64,000 nucleotides of DNA from Oculatella sp. LEGE 06141. GTDB lineage: Bacteria; Cyanobacteriota; Cyanobacteriia; Elainellales; Elainellaceae. Positions 27,137 through 35,711 of this stretch are shown here, piece by piece. Position numbers and translations under genes: made by a program. The DNA lies in NCBI RefSeq assembly GCF_015207605.1, contig NZ_JADEWO010000005.1:62001-126000 (forward strand). Reading direction: 5' to 3'. The notes under the pieces were generated by a model. That model was not told where the DNA came from. It saw nothing but the letters and a program-made list of their open reading frames with translations, and searched no databases. Positions within the stretch are counted from its first letter, which is position 1; the number at the start of each line of letters is the position of its first letter.

Positions 27137-28009
27137 ATGAGCTTCGACTTCTCGGATCTGTTTTGGATTTTTTTGGTAATCGCTTCCATTCAACCCGTCT
27201 GGCAGCGGCAAATGACAGAAATGCGCCGAATTCAGGCGATTCGAGAGTTTGAAAGGCAACGCAGTAGCCGTGCTATTTTGCTGATTCACCGCCAGGAATC
27301 GATCAGTTTACTGGGGATTCCGCTGTCGCGTTTCATCAGCATTGAAGATTCTGAGCAGGTGTTGAGAGCGATTCGGCTCACGCCAGCGAATGTGCCGATT
27401 GACCTGATTTTACATACGCCTGGTGGTTTGGTGCTGGCTACCGAACAAATTGCCCGAGCGCTGATTCGCCATCCGGCTAAAGTAACCGTGTTTGTGCCAC
27501 ACTACGCTATGAGTGGTGGCACCATGCTGGCGATCGCGGCAGACGAAATCATCATGGACGAAAATGCCGTACTGGGGCCAGTCGATCCGCAGTTGGGCAA
27601 CTTCCCTGCGGCCAGCATTTTGCGGGTGATTCAAGACAAACCCATCAGTGAAATTGAAGACGAGACGCTGATTATGGCCGATATTGCTCAAAAGGCCATT
27701 CAGCAAGTTCAACGGTTTGTCCGAACGCTGCTGGAAGACTCGGTGCCGCAGCAAAAAATTAAACCTGAGTACATTGACTCTATTATTGAGGCGATTACCA
27801 CAGGCCGGGTAACGCACGACTACCCAATTACAACAGAAGAAGCCAGGGAGATGGGTTTGCCGATTAACATCAGTATGCCTAAAACGATTTATCAATTAAT
27901 GGATTTGTATCCTCAACCCAAGGGCGGCAGGCCAAGCGTTCAATACATTCCCATGCCCTACGAACCGCGTCCCCGTTTACCTCAACCCAGTCCATCGGGT
28001 CGGAACTGA
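27137..28009 (+). CDS. ClpP-fold serine protease of the SDH (PF01972-like) family
   Basis: 290 residues. An N-terminal hydrophobic helix (FWIFLVIASIQPVW) anchors it to the membrane. The crotonase/ClpP fold follows: LILHTPGGLVLATEQIA gives the oxyanion-hole glycines, PHYAMSGGTMLAIAADEIIM carries the nucleophile Ser126, and AVLGPVDPQLG follows. The C terminus is proline-rich. Archaeal and bacterial relatives are called serine dehydrogenase proteinases or stomatin-associated NfeD/SppA-like proteases. No stomatin gene is adjacent. A perfect nine-pair hairpin downstream probably ends its transcript. Confidence 0.88.
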   Translation: MSFDFSDLFWIFLVIASIQPVWQRQMTEMRRIQAIREFERQRSSRAILLIHRQESISLLGIPLSRFISIEDSEQVLRAIRLTPANVPIDLILHTPGGLVLATEQIARALIRHPAKVTVFVPHYAMSGGTMLAIAADEIIMDENAVLGPVDPQLGNFPAASILRVIQDKPISEIEDETLIMADIAQKAIQQVQRFVRTLLEDSVPQQKIKPEYIDSIIEAITTGRVTHDYPITTEEAREMGLPINISMPKTIYQLMDLYPQPKGGRPSVQYIPMPYEPRPRLPQPSPSGRN

Positions 28010-28047
28010 CGGCGTTGTAGAGGTAGAAAAAATAGAGATCAGGTTTG

Positions 28048-28070
28048 ATGCTCACCCAGACGGTGAGCAT
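28048..28070 (+). terminator. Hairpin downstream of the ClpP-fold protease
   Basis: ATGCTCACC pairs perfectly with GGTGAGCAT around a five-base loop, followed by TATGTTTT. Its location 39 bp after the stop codon suggests a factor-independent terminator with a weak T tract. Confidence 0.6.
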
Positions 28071-28171
28071 TATGTTTTGGGATCATTGATTCGGTGTCTC
28101 AAGTTGAATCAGCCAGCACGCGAATGGTGCCCCTACAATAGGGATATCTGTCCAACACCGATAGTGACATC

Positions 28172-28825
28172 ATGGACTACGCGATCGCGATCGCGACATT
28201 GAAACAAGCCGATCCCCTTCTTGGCAAAGTCATTGAGCAAGTGGGGGCGTGCCAGCTTAACCAAACCCAGCATACGGGCGACTTATTTTCCTCGCTTTCG
28301 CGTTCCATTATTTATCAGCAGTTATCCACCAAAGCCGCCAACGCGATTCATGGCCGCTTTCTTCAGCTTTATCCGAACCAACCAGTTCCAACAGCGATGG
28401 ATGTCCTCAAGACACCAGATGAGGTATTGAGAAGTGCCGGAATTTCTCGTTCTAAAGCACTGTATTTGAAGGATCTGGCGCAAAAGATTGTAGACGGGTT
28501 GCCAACGTTAGCAGAACTGGAAAAACTGGACGATGAATCTATTATTCAAACGCTAATTCAGGTGAAAGGAATTGGACGGTGGAGCGCTCAAATGTTGCTC
28601 ATGTTTCGGTTCCATCGTTGGGATGTGTTGCCAGTTGATGATTTAGGGATTCGGGCTGGCATTCGCAAAGTCTATGGGCTGGCCGAACTTCCCAGCAAAA
28701 AAGCGGTAGAGCAATTGGGACACCAGTGGAAACCCTATTGTTCGATCGCATCCTGGTATTTATGGCGCAGTTTAGACCTGGACAACTTGAAAAAAGACGG
28801 TGAACCAGCGGTTATATCGCAATAG
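28172..28825 (+). CDS. DNA-3-methyladenine glycosylase, AlkA/Mag1 type (HhH-GPD)
   Basis: 217 residues. The helix-hairpin-helix LIQVKGIGRWSAQMLLMF and the following catalytic region WDVLPVDDLGIRAGIRKVYG (the Asp is the base-activating residue) define the HhH-GPD superfamily. There is no C-terminal iron-sulfur cysteine motif, which separates it from endonuclease III and MutY. Length and sequence fit the short Mag1-like AlkA group, which excises alkylated purines. The YQQLSTKAANAI segment is also typical. It is monocistronic, with a TACAAT element at 28134-28139 as a possible -10 site. Confidence 0.92.
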   Translation: MDYAIAIATLKQADPLLGKVIEQVGACQLNQTQHTGDLFSSLSRSIIYQQLSTKAANAIHGRFLQLYPNQPVPTAMDVLKTPDEVLRSAGISRSKALYLKDLAQKIVDGLPTLAELEKLDDESIIQTLIQVKGIGRWSAQMLLMFRFHRWDVLPVDDLGIRAGIRKVYGLAELPSKKAVEQLGHQWKPYCSIASWYLWRSLDLDNLKKDGEPAVISQ

Positions 28826-29226
28826 CGGTAGGAACAGGTTCGCAATCCAGACAGGAGGCGAGGTTAAAACACCTCTCGGAGTTTCATTCAATAGGAGCCG
28901 CAACAACTCTTGTTCGGTGGAGTCCATTCGTGCGATGCGGTGATTTCTTACAGCAGTTCTCAATCGAGTCAGCCACAGTCTCGCCAAGATGGGAGTGAGG
29001 TGTAGAGTTTGGTGTGTGGTGAAGGCAAATGAAAATGGCTGTAACTATCCTTACATCGATTAAAGGAGAGGGATGTGAATCAATCTTGTACTAGAGGCGC
29101 ATCCTGCAATGCCAGGCAAAACAGAGCAGTACGAAAAGAAAGCGGCTCAGCGTGGCATAATGAATGTCCAACGCGCTGATCTCAGCCTCCGTTGAAAGCA
29201 TGACTCACCCGCTATAATCCTCCTGC
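28826..29226. other. Intergenic region, no supported gene
   Basis: 401 bp between the DNA glycosylase and a small conserved-type gene. Its right end carries a good promoter (see 29192-29218). The remainder has no open frame with a ribosome site and no repeat that I could pair. Confidence 0.45.
29192..29218 (+). promoter_or_regulatory. Sigma-70-type promoter for the 72-residue protein
   Basis: TTGAAA (29192-29197) and a consensus TATAAT (29213-29218) are separated by 15 bp, slightly short of ideal. The ATG at 29227 is only nine bases beyond the -10 box, so transcription would begin at or next to the start codon. Confidence 0.55.
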
Positions 29227-29445
29227 ATGTCTATCTCGAAACCCGAAGCAAAACAACTCCTGGAACGGCTGATTTTTGGTGATGTGCCGTCGCCGGAGTG
29301 GGCGCAGGATGTTTGGGAGATGAGTCCAACGCTGGGGGAGAGTGCTGCAAAGTTGCTAGAAGTGTACAGCGCACTCATTGAATACTGCTCTGAAGAAGAA
29401 TTAGAAAACCTGTTGCAGACCTTCTATCAAGACTACGTGCAATAA
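29227..29445 (+). CDS. Small helical hypothetical protein (72 aa)
   Basis: A compact, acidic, all-helical protein (SKPEAKQLLERLIFGDVPSP, then SEEELENLLQTFYQDYVQ) with no membrane segment or cysteine pair. The composition and coding bias look real. A consensus -10 box sits immediately upstream and there is no ribosome site (the bases before the ATG are CCTCCTGC), so the message may be leaderless. I do not recognise the family; small helical proteins like this in cyanobacteria are often protein-protein adaptors (inference). Confidence 0.6.
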   Translation: MSISKPEAKQLLERLIFGDVPSPEWAQDVWEMSPTLGESAAKLLEVYSALIEYCSEEELENLLQTFYQDYVQ

Positions 29446-29815
29446 ACACCGCTATAGCCAGCACTCCCGGAGAGGGGCGCTCCTATCGTCATTGCATGGT
29501 GATTGCAGATTGTATTAGAGAGAATTGCAGGGTTGCGGCAAATGAATGGTCTAACCATTGGCAGTAGTAACTCTATTTACAGATGCGGTACTTTAGCAGA
29601 ACCGTACAGTAGAGACACCGACCGCGAATGAAGGTTCTGCTTTACACCACCGAAAGCTGTTTGTTTTGCTTGTCGAAATCTTTGGTCGGTGCTGCTGCGC
29701 GGTCATGGCTCAGATCGCCTCCTCCCTTAATTCTGGGGGACTTTGGGGATTGGGGCACGTTCATACCACGATCCAGCCACACCATTTGTTCCTTTCTCTT
29801 TCTAGATGAATAGCT
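29446..29815. other. Intergenic region with spacer-type GC-rich repeat
   Basis: 370 bp upstream of the flavin reductase. Around 29716-29760 it contains a CCTCCCTTAATTCTGGGGGA-type stretch common in cyanobacterial spacers. A 61-codon open frame (29628-29813) reads straight through this repeat and is therefore not credited as a gene. Confidence 0.5.
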
Positions 29816-30394
29816 ATGGTATACACGCCCAAAATTCTTGCTTTTGCTGGTAGCCTTCGTACTGATTCTTACAACAAAAAGTTAGTCAAGATTGCGGCAG
29901 ATGGTGCCAGGGCAGCGGGAGCAGAGGTTACCTATGTTGACTTCCGCGATTTGCCAATGCCGCTATACGATGAGGATTTGGAAGCCAAAGAAGGCATCCC
30001 CCCCAACGCGCGTGAGTTTAAGAACTTGATGTTGTCCCATCAAGGACTGCTAATTGCCTCTCCTGAATACAACAGTTCGCTGTCGGCAGTTTTGAAAAAT
30101 GCGATCGATTGGGCTTCTCGTTCTGATCCAGGGGAACCAATGCTTGCCGCATTCACCGATAAGATAGCCGCGATTATGAGTGCCTCACCAGGAGGACTGG
30201 GTGGGTTACGAGGACTCATTTACCTGCGATCGCTTTTGGGTAACATTCGAGTCATGGTTGTTCCGGATCAGGTGGCTATCTCAAACGCACATGAAGCGTT
30301 TCATGAAAACGGCAGCCTGAGGGATGCAGCCAAGTACGACTCGGTGCTATCGCTAGGCAAAAAGGTTGCAACCATGCTGCACAAACTCTCGTAA
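29816..30394 (+). CDS. NADPH-dependent FMN reductase family protein
   Basis: 192 residues with a flavodoxin-like fold. FAGSLRTDSYNKKL binds the FMN phosphate, and PEYNSSLSAVLKNAIDWASR is the second flavin loop that defines the family. Members reduce FMN, azo dyes, quinones or chromate with NAD(P)H as soluble dimers. The physiological acceptor is unknown. An 11-bp perfect hairpin lies 13 bp after the stop. Confidence 0.92.
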   Translation: MVYTPKILAFAGSLRTDSYNKKLVKIAADGARAAGAEVTYVDFRDLPMPLYDEDLEAKEGIPPNAREFKNLMLSHQGLLIASPEYNSSLSAVLKNAIDWASRSDPGEPMLAAFTDKIAAIMSASPGGLGGLRGLIYLRSLLGNIRVMVVPDQVAISNAHEAFHENGSLRDAAKYDSVLSLGKKVATMLHKLS

Positions 30395-30407
30395 CCTGTC
30401 TTACAGT

Positions 30408-30439
30408 AAAGGACTCAAACATCGCTGCTTGAGTCCTTT
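30408..30439 (+). terminator. Hairpin terminator of the flavin reductase gene
   Basis: AAAGGACTCAA is mirrored exactly by TTGAGTCCTTT around a 10-base loop. The A/T ends of the stem make it usable in either direction, and it lies between this gene and the convergent RNA-binding protein gene. Confidence 0.7.
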
Positions 30440-30573
30440 GAAATGATACAAGTGACTGAGATGACTGAAACGGATTAACGAATCAATGAACTTGGGTCAG
30501 CTTGTTGGTAAAATTCATGGTCTGTGAAACCAATGGTCACTGAAACCAAAAAACGGGGTTTTGGGTTCAAACC

Positions 30574-30885
30574 TTAGTAACGACGAGAGAAACTGTCGTT
30601 GCGACGGCCACCGCCACCGCCACCGCCAAACGAACCTCTATCTTCACGAGGCTTGGCTTTGTTAACTTTCAGGTCGCGACCCATCCATTCTGCTCCGTCT
30701 AGAGCTTCAATGGCAGCCGTTTCTTCGGCTTCTGCACCCATTTCAACGAAACCAAAGCCGCGCATACGACCTGTTTCGCGATCGGTGGGCAGTTGAACTC
30801 GCTTAACTGAACCGTACTCTGCAAACACTGCTGTTAGATCAGCTTCTGTAACCTCATAAGACAGGTTACCTACATAAATCGACAT
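30574..30885 (-). CDS. Glycine-rich RNA-binding protein (RRM)
   Basis: 103 residues. A single RRM carries RNP2 IYVGNL (3-8) and RNP1 RGFGFVEM (42-49), and a short glycine-rich tail (about 84-103, GSFGGGGGGGRRNDSF) follows. This is the cyanobacterial Rbp type, which binds RNA and is often cold-induced; some members help place photosynthesis mRNAs near the thylakoids. The gene has a long upstream spacer, in keeping with the long leaders of cold-regulated rbp genes. It is convergent with the flavin reductase gene. Confidence 0.95.
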   Translation of the reverse strand: MSIYVGNLSYEVTEADLTAVFAEYGSVKRVQLPTDRETGRMRGFGFVEMGAEAEETAAIEALDGAEWMGRDLKVNKAKPREDRGSFGGGGGGGRRNDSFSRRY

Positions 30886-31418
30886 AGATTATCTCCAAAA
30901 CCAAGGGTGTGTAGAGAGTCAGATTTCGGAGAGAAGCCTGCCAATACAAAACGTGAAAAACTCGTCAAGACTAGAAACAAACGCTGCAACCGAATTACTT
31001 ACTTCTCAACCATTACGTTAGCACTTTAATTCTCGGTTTTCGCTACAAAACCACATTAGAAAGTAAAGTTTTATGACGCAGCCGTTCATCTTCAATTGAA
31101 CCGTTAATTGAGGAGGAGTAAAATCATCATTCTTGATCGCCGCAAAGGCGCTACAGGACTGGCGATCGCCCTCACAATTGTTTCACCCCTGCCGAGATAA
31201 CCGATTCAATGAAATGTCGATCCGGCATCATTGCCGCTGCATAAACGCAGTTTGTGAGGGATTCATCAAATTTCAATTAATGATAAATTGGCTACCAAAT
31301 CACCATTGCTGACATTATCCCACTTCATCATTCAATGAACCTTATCACTAACTAGCAATGTAATGATGTCAGACTGTCTCAACGACCTAACTAAGCGACC
31401 TAAACGCCCCGACAGAAA
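30886..31418. other. Long AT-rich leader region of the RNA-binding protein gene
   Basis: 533 bp with no confirmed gene. The left part should hold the leader and promoter of the rbp gene on the minus strand. On the plus strand a perfect AGGAGGAG ribosome-site-like sequence at 31111-31118 is followed only by ATC and ATT codons and a 23-codon frame ending at 31200, perhaps a relic. Confidence 0.45.
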
Positions 31419-32132
31419 TCACCGTAAATAGCCTGTGAGGCTGGCGATCGCAGCGGTTAGCTCACTGGCTTCAAATGGTTGATTCAATAAGACGTGAAAC
31501 CCCTGCGAGAAGGCTTTAGCCCGGTCTTCTACTGTCGAAATGAGGGCGATCGTAGACACTGGCTTGCCTGCATTCGACTTCAACCGTTGAACGGCACGGG
31601 TTAACTGATTCCAATCCTGCTTTAATGGATCAAACTCGACAATGACAATATCGACTGGAAGGTGATCTAGCTTTTCTCTGGTGGCTTCTACAGGCAGGAT
31701 GGTCAGCGTTGCGCCTCGATACTCTGCCAGCTCTTGATACAGTCGTTTGCTGGTGGGTGAGGGGTTTGCTACAACCAGAATTGACAGGCGATCGAACCTG
31801 AATAAACCAGATTGAAAGCTGGGCAATTGAGCTTGTCCCCAACTGCACATTAGTTCGGTTAACGGGCGCAGCGTTTGCCCTCGAGGGGTTAACGAATACT
31901 CAACGCGTGGGGGGGTCTCTCGATGCGCCTGACGGTAAACCAGGCCATCTGCTTCCAGTTCGCGCAGCCGCTCGGTTAACACTTTTTGGGTCATTCCTGG
32001 AATCAACTGCATGAGTTCGCTGAAGCGCTTGGCATCTCGTCTTAACCACCACAACACAACGCATTTCCACTTGCCGCCAATGACTTCAAGCGTCACTTCG
32101 ACCGGGCAGCCATATTGTTTGTTTGAACTCAT
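31419..32132 (-). CDS. HxlR-type regulator fused to a degenerate receiver domain
   Basis: 237 residues, about twice the normal HxlR length. Residues 1-112 are a complete HxlR/MarR-like winged helix (YGCPVEVTLEVIGGKWKCVV, GMTQKVLTERLRELEADGLV, RVEYSLTPRGQTL) with the conserved Cys9 that senses electrophiles in some members. Residues about 115-237 have a CheY-like alternation (LSILVVANPSP, VDIVIVEFDPL, TIALISTVEDRAKAF, HVLLNQPFEASELTAAI). The acidic pocket is lost and the usual Lys before the final proline is Gln, so phosphorylation is unlikely. It is divergent from the beta-propeller gene 88 bp away, which it probably regulates. Confidence 0.85.
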   Translation of the reverse strand: MSSNKQYGCPVEVTLEVIGGKWKCVVLWWLRRDAKRFSELMQLIPGMTQKVLTERLRELEADGLVYRQAHRETPPRVEYSLTPRGQTLRPLTELMCSWGQAQLPSFQSGLFRFDRLSILVVANPSPTSKRLYQELAEYRGATLTILPVEATREKLDHLPVDIVIVEFDPLKQDWNQLTRAVQRLKSNAGKPVSTIALISTVEDRAKAFSQGFHVLLNQPFEASELTAAIASLTGYLR

Positions 32133-32220
32133 GGTTTTGTAAGTATCTATTTGGTAACTATTAGTTGCCCGTAATATGGTGGGTTTTTGTTACATCCGCC
32201 AGCAAACAACAGAAATTGAG

Positions 32221-33222
32221 ATGATGAACATTATCAGGCTTCTGTCATCAATAATGGTCGTAGGAACAATCACCAGTGTAGCGATGCCTCCCCAGAGGTT
32301 GGCAGTGGCGCAATCATTACCGCCCATTTTTGCTAATACCCCGGTAGAGCTGGTTCCATCTCAATCGTTTGTCCGCTTTCCGGTCAACACTTTCTTAGAG
32401 AATCTTGTGGTGGCTGGCGATGGGACACTGTACATTACCAGTCACGAAGACGGAAAGATTATTCGCCTGAACCCAAACGACAGCGGTACTCCTTCTATTT
32501 ATGCTACGGTGGACGGAAAAGCATCAGGGCTGGCGCTGGCTCCAAACGGCAAGCTTTTAGTGACCGGATGGAACAGTGCTGGAGTGCCAGTTGTGTTCCA
32601 GATATCGGATGAGGGTGATGTAGAAACGCTGGTCACGCTGCCCGATGCCGTCTTTCTCAATGGGATCACTCCGTTGACGGGCGATCGCTACTTGATTGCT
32701 GATTCCTATCGCGGAGCGATTTGGGAATTGGATCTGGCGCAACAAACCGCTCGGATCTGGCTCGAACATCCCTTACTAACTCGGCAAGATGTCGCCAACC
32801 CAACGCCTGCGGTTAACGGTTTAAAGCGGTTTGGAGACACATTGTACGTCTCCAATACAGCACAAAACTTGCTGTTAAAGATTCCCCTCACGGCTCAAGG
32901 TGACCCTGGAGAGCCTGACATTTTCCTGCGGCAGGTAAACCTGGATGATTTTGCGTTTGATCAAAATGGTGATTTGTACGCGGCCACTCATATCTATAAC
33001 AGTGTTGTCCAGATTACGCCGGACGGAACCGTGACCACGATCGCCCAGGCCGAGCAGGGGGTAACGGGCAGTACCGCGATCGCCTTTGGCCGTACAGGGC
33101 GCGATCGTACCCAAATCTATGTGGTTACCAATGGCGGTATGTTTTTGCCGCCTCCCACTGGAGTGGCTCCGGCTGAAGTGGTGCGGCTAGACGTTGGCAC
33201 GGAAGGACTACCGCTGAACTAG
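32221..33222 (+). CDS. Exported SMP-30/NHL-type beta-propeller protein
   Basis: 333 residues from the ATG at 32221 (an upstream ATG at 32176 lacks a ribosome site). A signal peptide is clear (about 1-30, ending RLAVAQ). The rest is a six-bladed propeller of the gluconolactonase/SMP-30 type, with repeated strands such as [54 protein letters not shown] and [20 protein letters not shown]. The metal-binding Glu and Asn of true lactonases are not obvious, so it may be a binding propeller. It is divergent from the HxlR fusion and 28 bp before the dinucleotide-binding gene, likely an operon. Confidence 0.8.
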   Translation: MMNIIRLLSSIMVVGTITSVAMPPQRLAVAQSLPPIFANTPVELVPSQSFVRFPVNTFLENLVVAGDGTLYITSHEDGKIIRLNPNDSGTPSIYATVDGKASGLALAPNGKLLVTGWNSAGVPVVFQISDEGDVETLVTLPDAVFLNGITPLTGDRYLIADSYRGAIWELDLAQQTARIWLEHPLLTRQDVANPTPAVNGLKRFGDTLYVSNTAQNLLLKIPLTAQGDPGEPDIFLRQVNLDDFAFDQNGDLYAATHIYNSVVQITPDGTVTTIAQAEQGVTGSTAIAFGRTGRDRTQIYVVTNGGMFLPPPTGVAPAEVVRLDVGTEGLPLN

Positions 33223-33250
33223 CGAATTAACTCAACCAAAGGAATCTGAA

Positions 33251-33880
33251 ATGAATATCGGAATCATCGGCGCGGGCAACATGGGCAGCGGCATGGGCAA
33301 ATTCTGGGTCAAAAACGGGCACAACTTGATGTTTAGCTACTCCCGCAGCTCAGACAAGCTCAAATCTGTGGCCGCAGCAGTGGGCGAAACGGCTGCTGTA
33401 GGTACCCCGGCTGAAGCCGTTCAGTTTGGGGATGTAGTGGTGTTGGCCGTGTCCTGGTCAGCCGTGGAGGATGCACTTCAAGCGGCAGGGTCACTGGATG
33501 GCAAGGTGGTGTTGAGTTGTGTGAATGCCCTCTTGCCTGATATGAGCGGTTTAGCGGTTGGAACGTCGACTTCTGCTGCCGAAGAGATTGCCCGATTGGC
33601 TCCGGGTGCCAGGTTGGTTGAAGCAATGCCTGTTTTTGCAGAAGTGCTGCATTCACCTTCTCCACGTTTTGAAGGGGTGCAGCCCACTGTTTTCTATTGC
33701 GGAGATGATGAAGAGGCAAAGGCGATCGTGGCCGACTTGCTGCGAGAACTAGACGTGGAACCCATCGACGCTGGCCCTCTCAAAAATGCTCGATATGTAG
33801 AGCCATCTGGAATGTTGCTGGTTCAGCTTGCTTATGCTCAGGGCATGGGAGCTGTTGCCATGAAACTGCTTCAACGATAA
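33251..33880 (+). CDS. NADPH-dependent F420 reductase-like Rossmann protein
   Basis: 209 residues. MNIGIIGAGNMGSGMGKFWV is a GxGxxG nucleotide-binding turn, with Ser-Arg-Ser after strand 2 (FSYSRSSDKL) favouring NADP. DVVVLAVSWSAVEDALQ and GKVVLSCVNAL follow the F420-reductase/ProC-like pattern. The enzyme class reduces F420 or other acceptors; many cyanobacteria lack the known F420 route, so another substrate is likely. A possible ribosome site (AAAGGAA) precedes the ATG. It appears to be co-transcribed with the propeller gene upstream. Confidence 0.85.
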   Translation: MNIGIIGAGNMGSGMGKFWVKNGHNLMFSYSRSSDKLKSVAAAVGETAAVGTPAEAVQFGDVVVLAVSWSAVEDALQAAGSLDGKVVLSCVNALLPDMSGLAVGTSTSAAEEIARLAPGARLVEAMPVFAEVLHSPSPRFEGVQPTVFYCGDDEEAKAIVADLLRELDVEPIDAGPLKNARYVEPSGMLLVQLAYAQGMGAVAMKLLQR

Positions 33881-33891
33881 TGATTCAGGCT

Positions 33892-34281
33892 TCATGTGGG
33901 CACGTGCCGACGTGCCGTTACTTCGATCTCAATTCGCATCCGGGGATCGAAAAGACCTGCCACTATCATGGTTGCAGCAGGTCTGATCTCACCTAAATAC
34001 TGCCGAAGCACTGCCCAACAGGGTTCGAAATCGTCCCGGTTGGGCAGAATATAGCGAACCCGAACAACGTCCTTCAGCGTACACTCTGCTTCCGCCAGGG
34101 CTGCTTCAATATTTTTAAAGCACTGTTCTGCCTGTTCAACTACATCATCTGCAATAGTCATTGTGCTGTAATTGAAGCCAGTCGTGCCGGAAATAAAGAC
34201 CCAATCGCCATCCACGATCGCTCTGGAGTAGCCAATCTCTCGTTCAAAGGATGAGCCAGACGAAATAAGGCGACGACTCAT
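33892..34281 (-). CDS. RidA/YjgF family protein
   Basis: 129 residues, the usual length. GDWVFISGTTGFN, DVVEQAEQCFKNIEAAL, DVVRVRYILPNRDDF and the terminal MRIEIEVTARR give the complete chorismate-mutase-like trimer fold. The substrate-binding Arg of canonical RidA (normally in RAT/RAC) appears as RPAATMIVAGL, so enamine/imine deaminase activity is plausible. It lies 11 bp from the convergent F420-like gene. Its GGAGGA ribosome site overlaps the stop codon of the upstream 83-codon frame, which points to translational coupling. Confidence 0.92.
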   Translation of the reverse strand: MSRRLISSGSSFEREIGYSRAIVDGDWVFISGTTGFNYSTMTIADDVVEQAEQCFKNIEAALAEAECTLKDVVRVRYILPNRDDFEPCWAVLRQYLGEIRPAATMIVAGLFDPRMRIEIEVTARRHVPT

Positions 34282-34285
34282 GATT

Positions 34286-34537
34286 TCATTCCTCCGAGGC
34301 GGAGCTTGTGTTAGCAGAACGGCCTACTTGACGCTTTTGCAACATCAGCAAAATACTGGTATGAACATCACGGCTAATGGGATAGAACAAAGCAAATCCC
34401 AGTGCCCCAAACAAGGGCAAGGCTGGAAGTGAGCCAATCTCTAACCGGATAGCGAACCGGACTGATTCGGGCTGGATAGGGCTGAACTGGCCTCCAGTTA
34501 CAGAAATTGCAGTCGTTTGTCGTTGGTATTTACTCAC
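34286..34537 (-). CDS. Small hypothetical protein coupled to RidA (83 aa)
   Basis: A GTG-initiated frame whose stop codon lies within the RidA ribosome site, four bases before the RidA ATG. One hydrophobic stretch (LPALPLFGALGFALFYPI) might be a membrane segment. The first third is beta-like and the end is Ser/Glu-rich. No family is recognised and no ribosome site precedes the GTG, so it may be spurious; the close coupling with ridA is the main support. Confidence 0.4.
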   Translation of the reverse strand: MSKYQRQTTAISVTGGQFSPIQPESVRFAIRLEIGSLPALPLFGALGFALFYPISRDVHTSILLMLQKRQVGRSANTSSASEE

Positions 34538-34636
34538 AGAGTGGGCTAAATCTGAGACACTAGTGAGAGTGCCATTATTCTCCTGTACTGGAGTGTGCTG
34601 GAGTGGACACGACCCCTAATTTAACGTATCCCAATC

Positions 34637-35503
34637 ATGGCAGGTTTACTCGACGGCAAAGCATTAGCCGCACAGCTACAGGCCGATTTAACCGAACAGA
34701 TTCAGGATTTAACTGCGACCTATGGGCGGCCTCCAGGTTTAGCCGTTTTGATGGTGGGCGATAACCCGGCCAGCGCTGCTTATGTACGCAACAAAGAGCG
34801 ATCTTGCGCTAGAGTTGGGATTGCCTCCTACGGTAAACACTTTCCGGCAGAAACCGCCCAATCTGAGCTAGAGCAAACCATTGATGCTTTAAATCAGGAT
34901 GAGCGGGTCGATGGGATTTTGGTGCAGTTACCGCTGCCGGGTCATTTAGACTCAGTGGCACTGTTAAATCAAATTCACCCCGATAAAGACGCGGATGGGC
35001 TACACCCGGTCAATCTGGGTCGGTTAGTGCGGGGTGACCCAGGGCTGCGGAGTTGTACGCCCGCTGGTGTAATGCGGCTGTTACAGACCTACAAAATTGA
35101 CCTCCAGGGTAAGCAGGCTGTGGTGGTAGGGCGAAGTATTTTGGTGGGGAAACCCCTAGCGTTGATGCTGTTGGCCGAAAATGCCACAGTAACGGTCGCT
35201 CATTCCCGGTCGCACGATCTGGGCGCGATCGCTCGAACCGCCGATGTCTTGGTGGCGGCAGTGGGTCAGCCCAATCTAATTACGCCTGACATGGTCAAAC
35301 CGGGAGCGGCTGTCATTGATGTAGGGATGAATCGCATTACAGATGACAGCGGCAACAGCCGTCTGGTTGGGGACGTTGACTTTCCGGCGGTGCAAGCCGT
35401 TGCTGGCTGGATCACGCCCGTGCCGGGGGGAGTTGGCCCCATGACAGTTGCCATGCTGCTCCACAATACGGTATTGAGTTATTGTCAACGCCAGCAGTCA
35501 TAA
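34637..35503 (+). CDS. folD: Methylenetetrahydrofolate dehydrogenase/cyclohydrolase
   Basis: 288 residues, the standard bifunctional length. [14 protein letters not shown] carries the catalytic Lys region, [13 protein letters not shown] the folate site, and [17 protein letters not shown] the NADP site; [17 protein letters not shown]-like sequence ([11 protein letters not shown]) closes the fold. FolD interconverts 5,10-methylene-, methenyl- and 10-formyl-tetrahydrofolate, supplying one-carbon units for purines, which fits with purE, purF and purL in the same window. It is followed 208 bp later by crtE. Confidence 0.98.
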   Translation: MAGLLDGKALAAQLQADLTEQIQDLTATYGRPPGLAVLMVGDNPASAAYVRNKERSCARVGIASYGKHFPAETAQSELEQTIDALNQDERVDGILVQLPLPGHLDSVALLNQIHPDKDADGLHPVNLGRLVRGDPGLRSCTPAGVMRLLQTYKIDLQGKQAVVVGRSILVGKPLALMLLAENATVTVAHSRSHDLGAIARTADVLVAAVGQPNLITPDMVKPGAAVIDVGMNRITDDSGNSRLVGDVDFPAVQAVAGWITPVPGGVGPMTVAMLLHNTVLSYCQRQQS

Positions 35504-35711
35504 AGCTGTGCAGTCATTGTGCAGTCGTAAAGGCGTGCTGGCTGGACACTGGCCGCAGCATTTAAACAGGAGACAGATTCATTTCAAGAATAGGGGAAAC
35601 AGGTCGAACAGCTCAGGGGCGATCGCCTGCTTTATTACCGCCAGGAAAATAAACGGCCAACTGGCTCTAAGATGATCAACTGGAGATGGGTAACGCAGTG
35701 GTGGTGAGGAA

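Noticed and set aside
29628-29813. 61-codon open frame ahead of the flavin reductase, beginning MKVLLYTTESC
   Set aside because: It reads through a common GC-rich spacer repeat (LILGDFGDWG) and has no ribosome site. The thioredoxin-like look of CLFC is coincidental.
30599-30625. CCACCGCCACCGCC run that looks like a microsatellite
   Set aside because: It is the antisense of the glycine-rich tail of the RNA-binding protein, a coding constraint.
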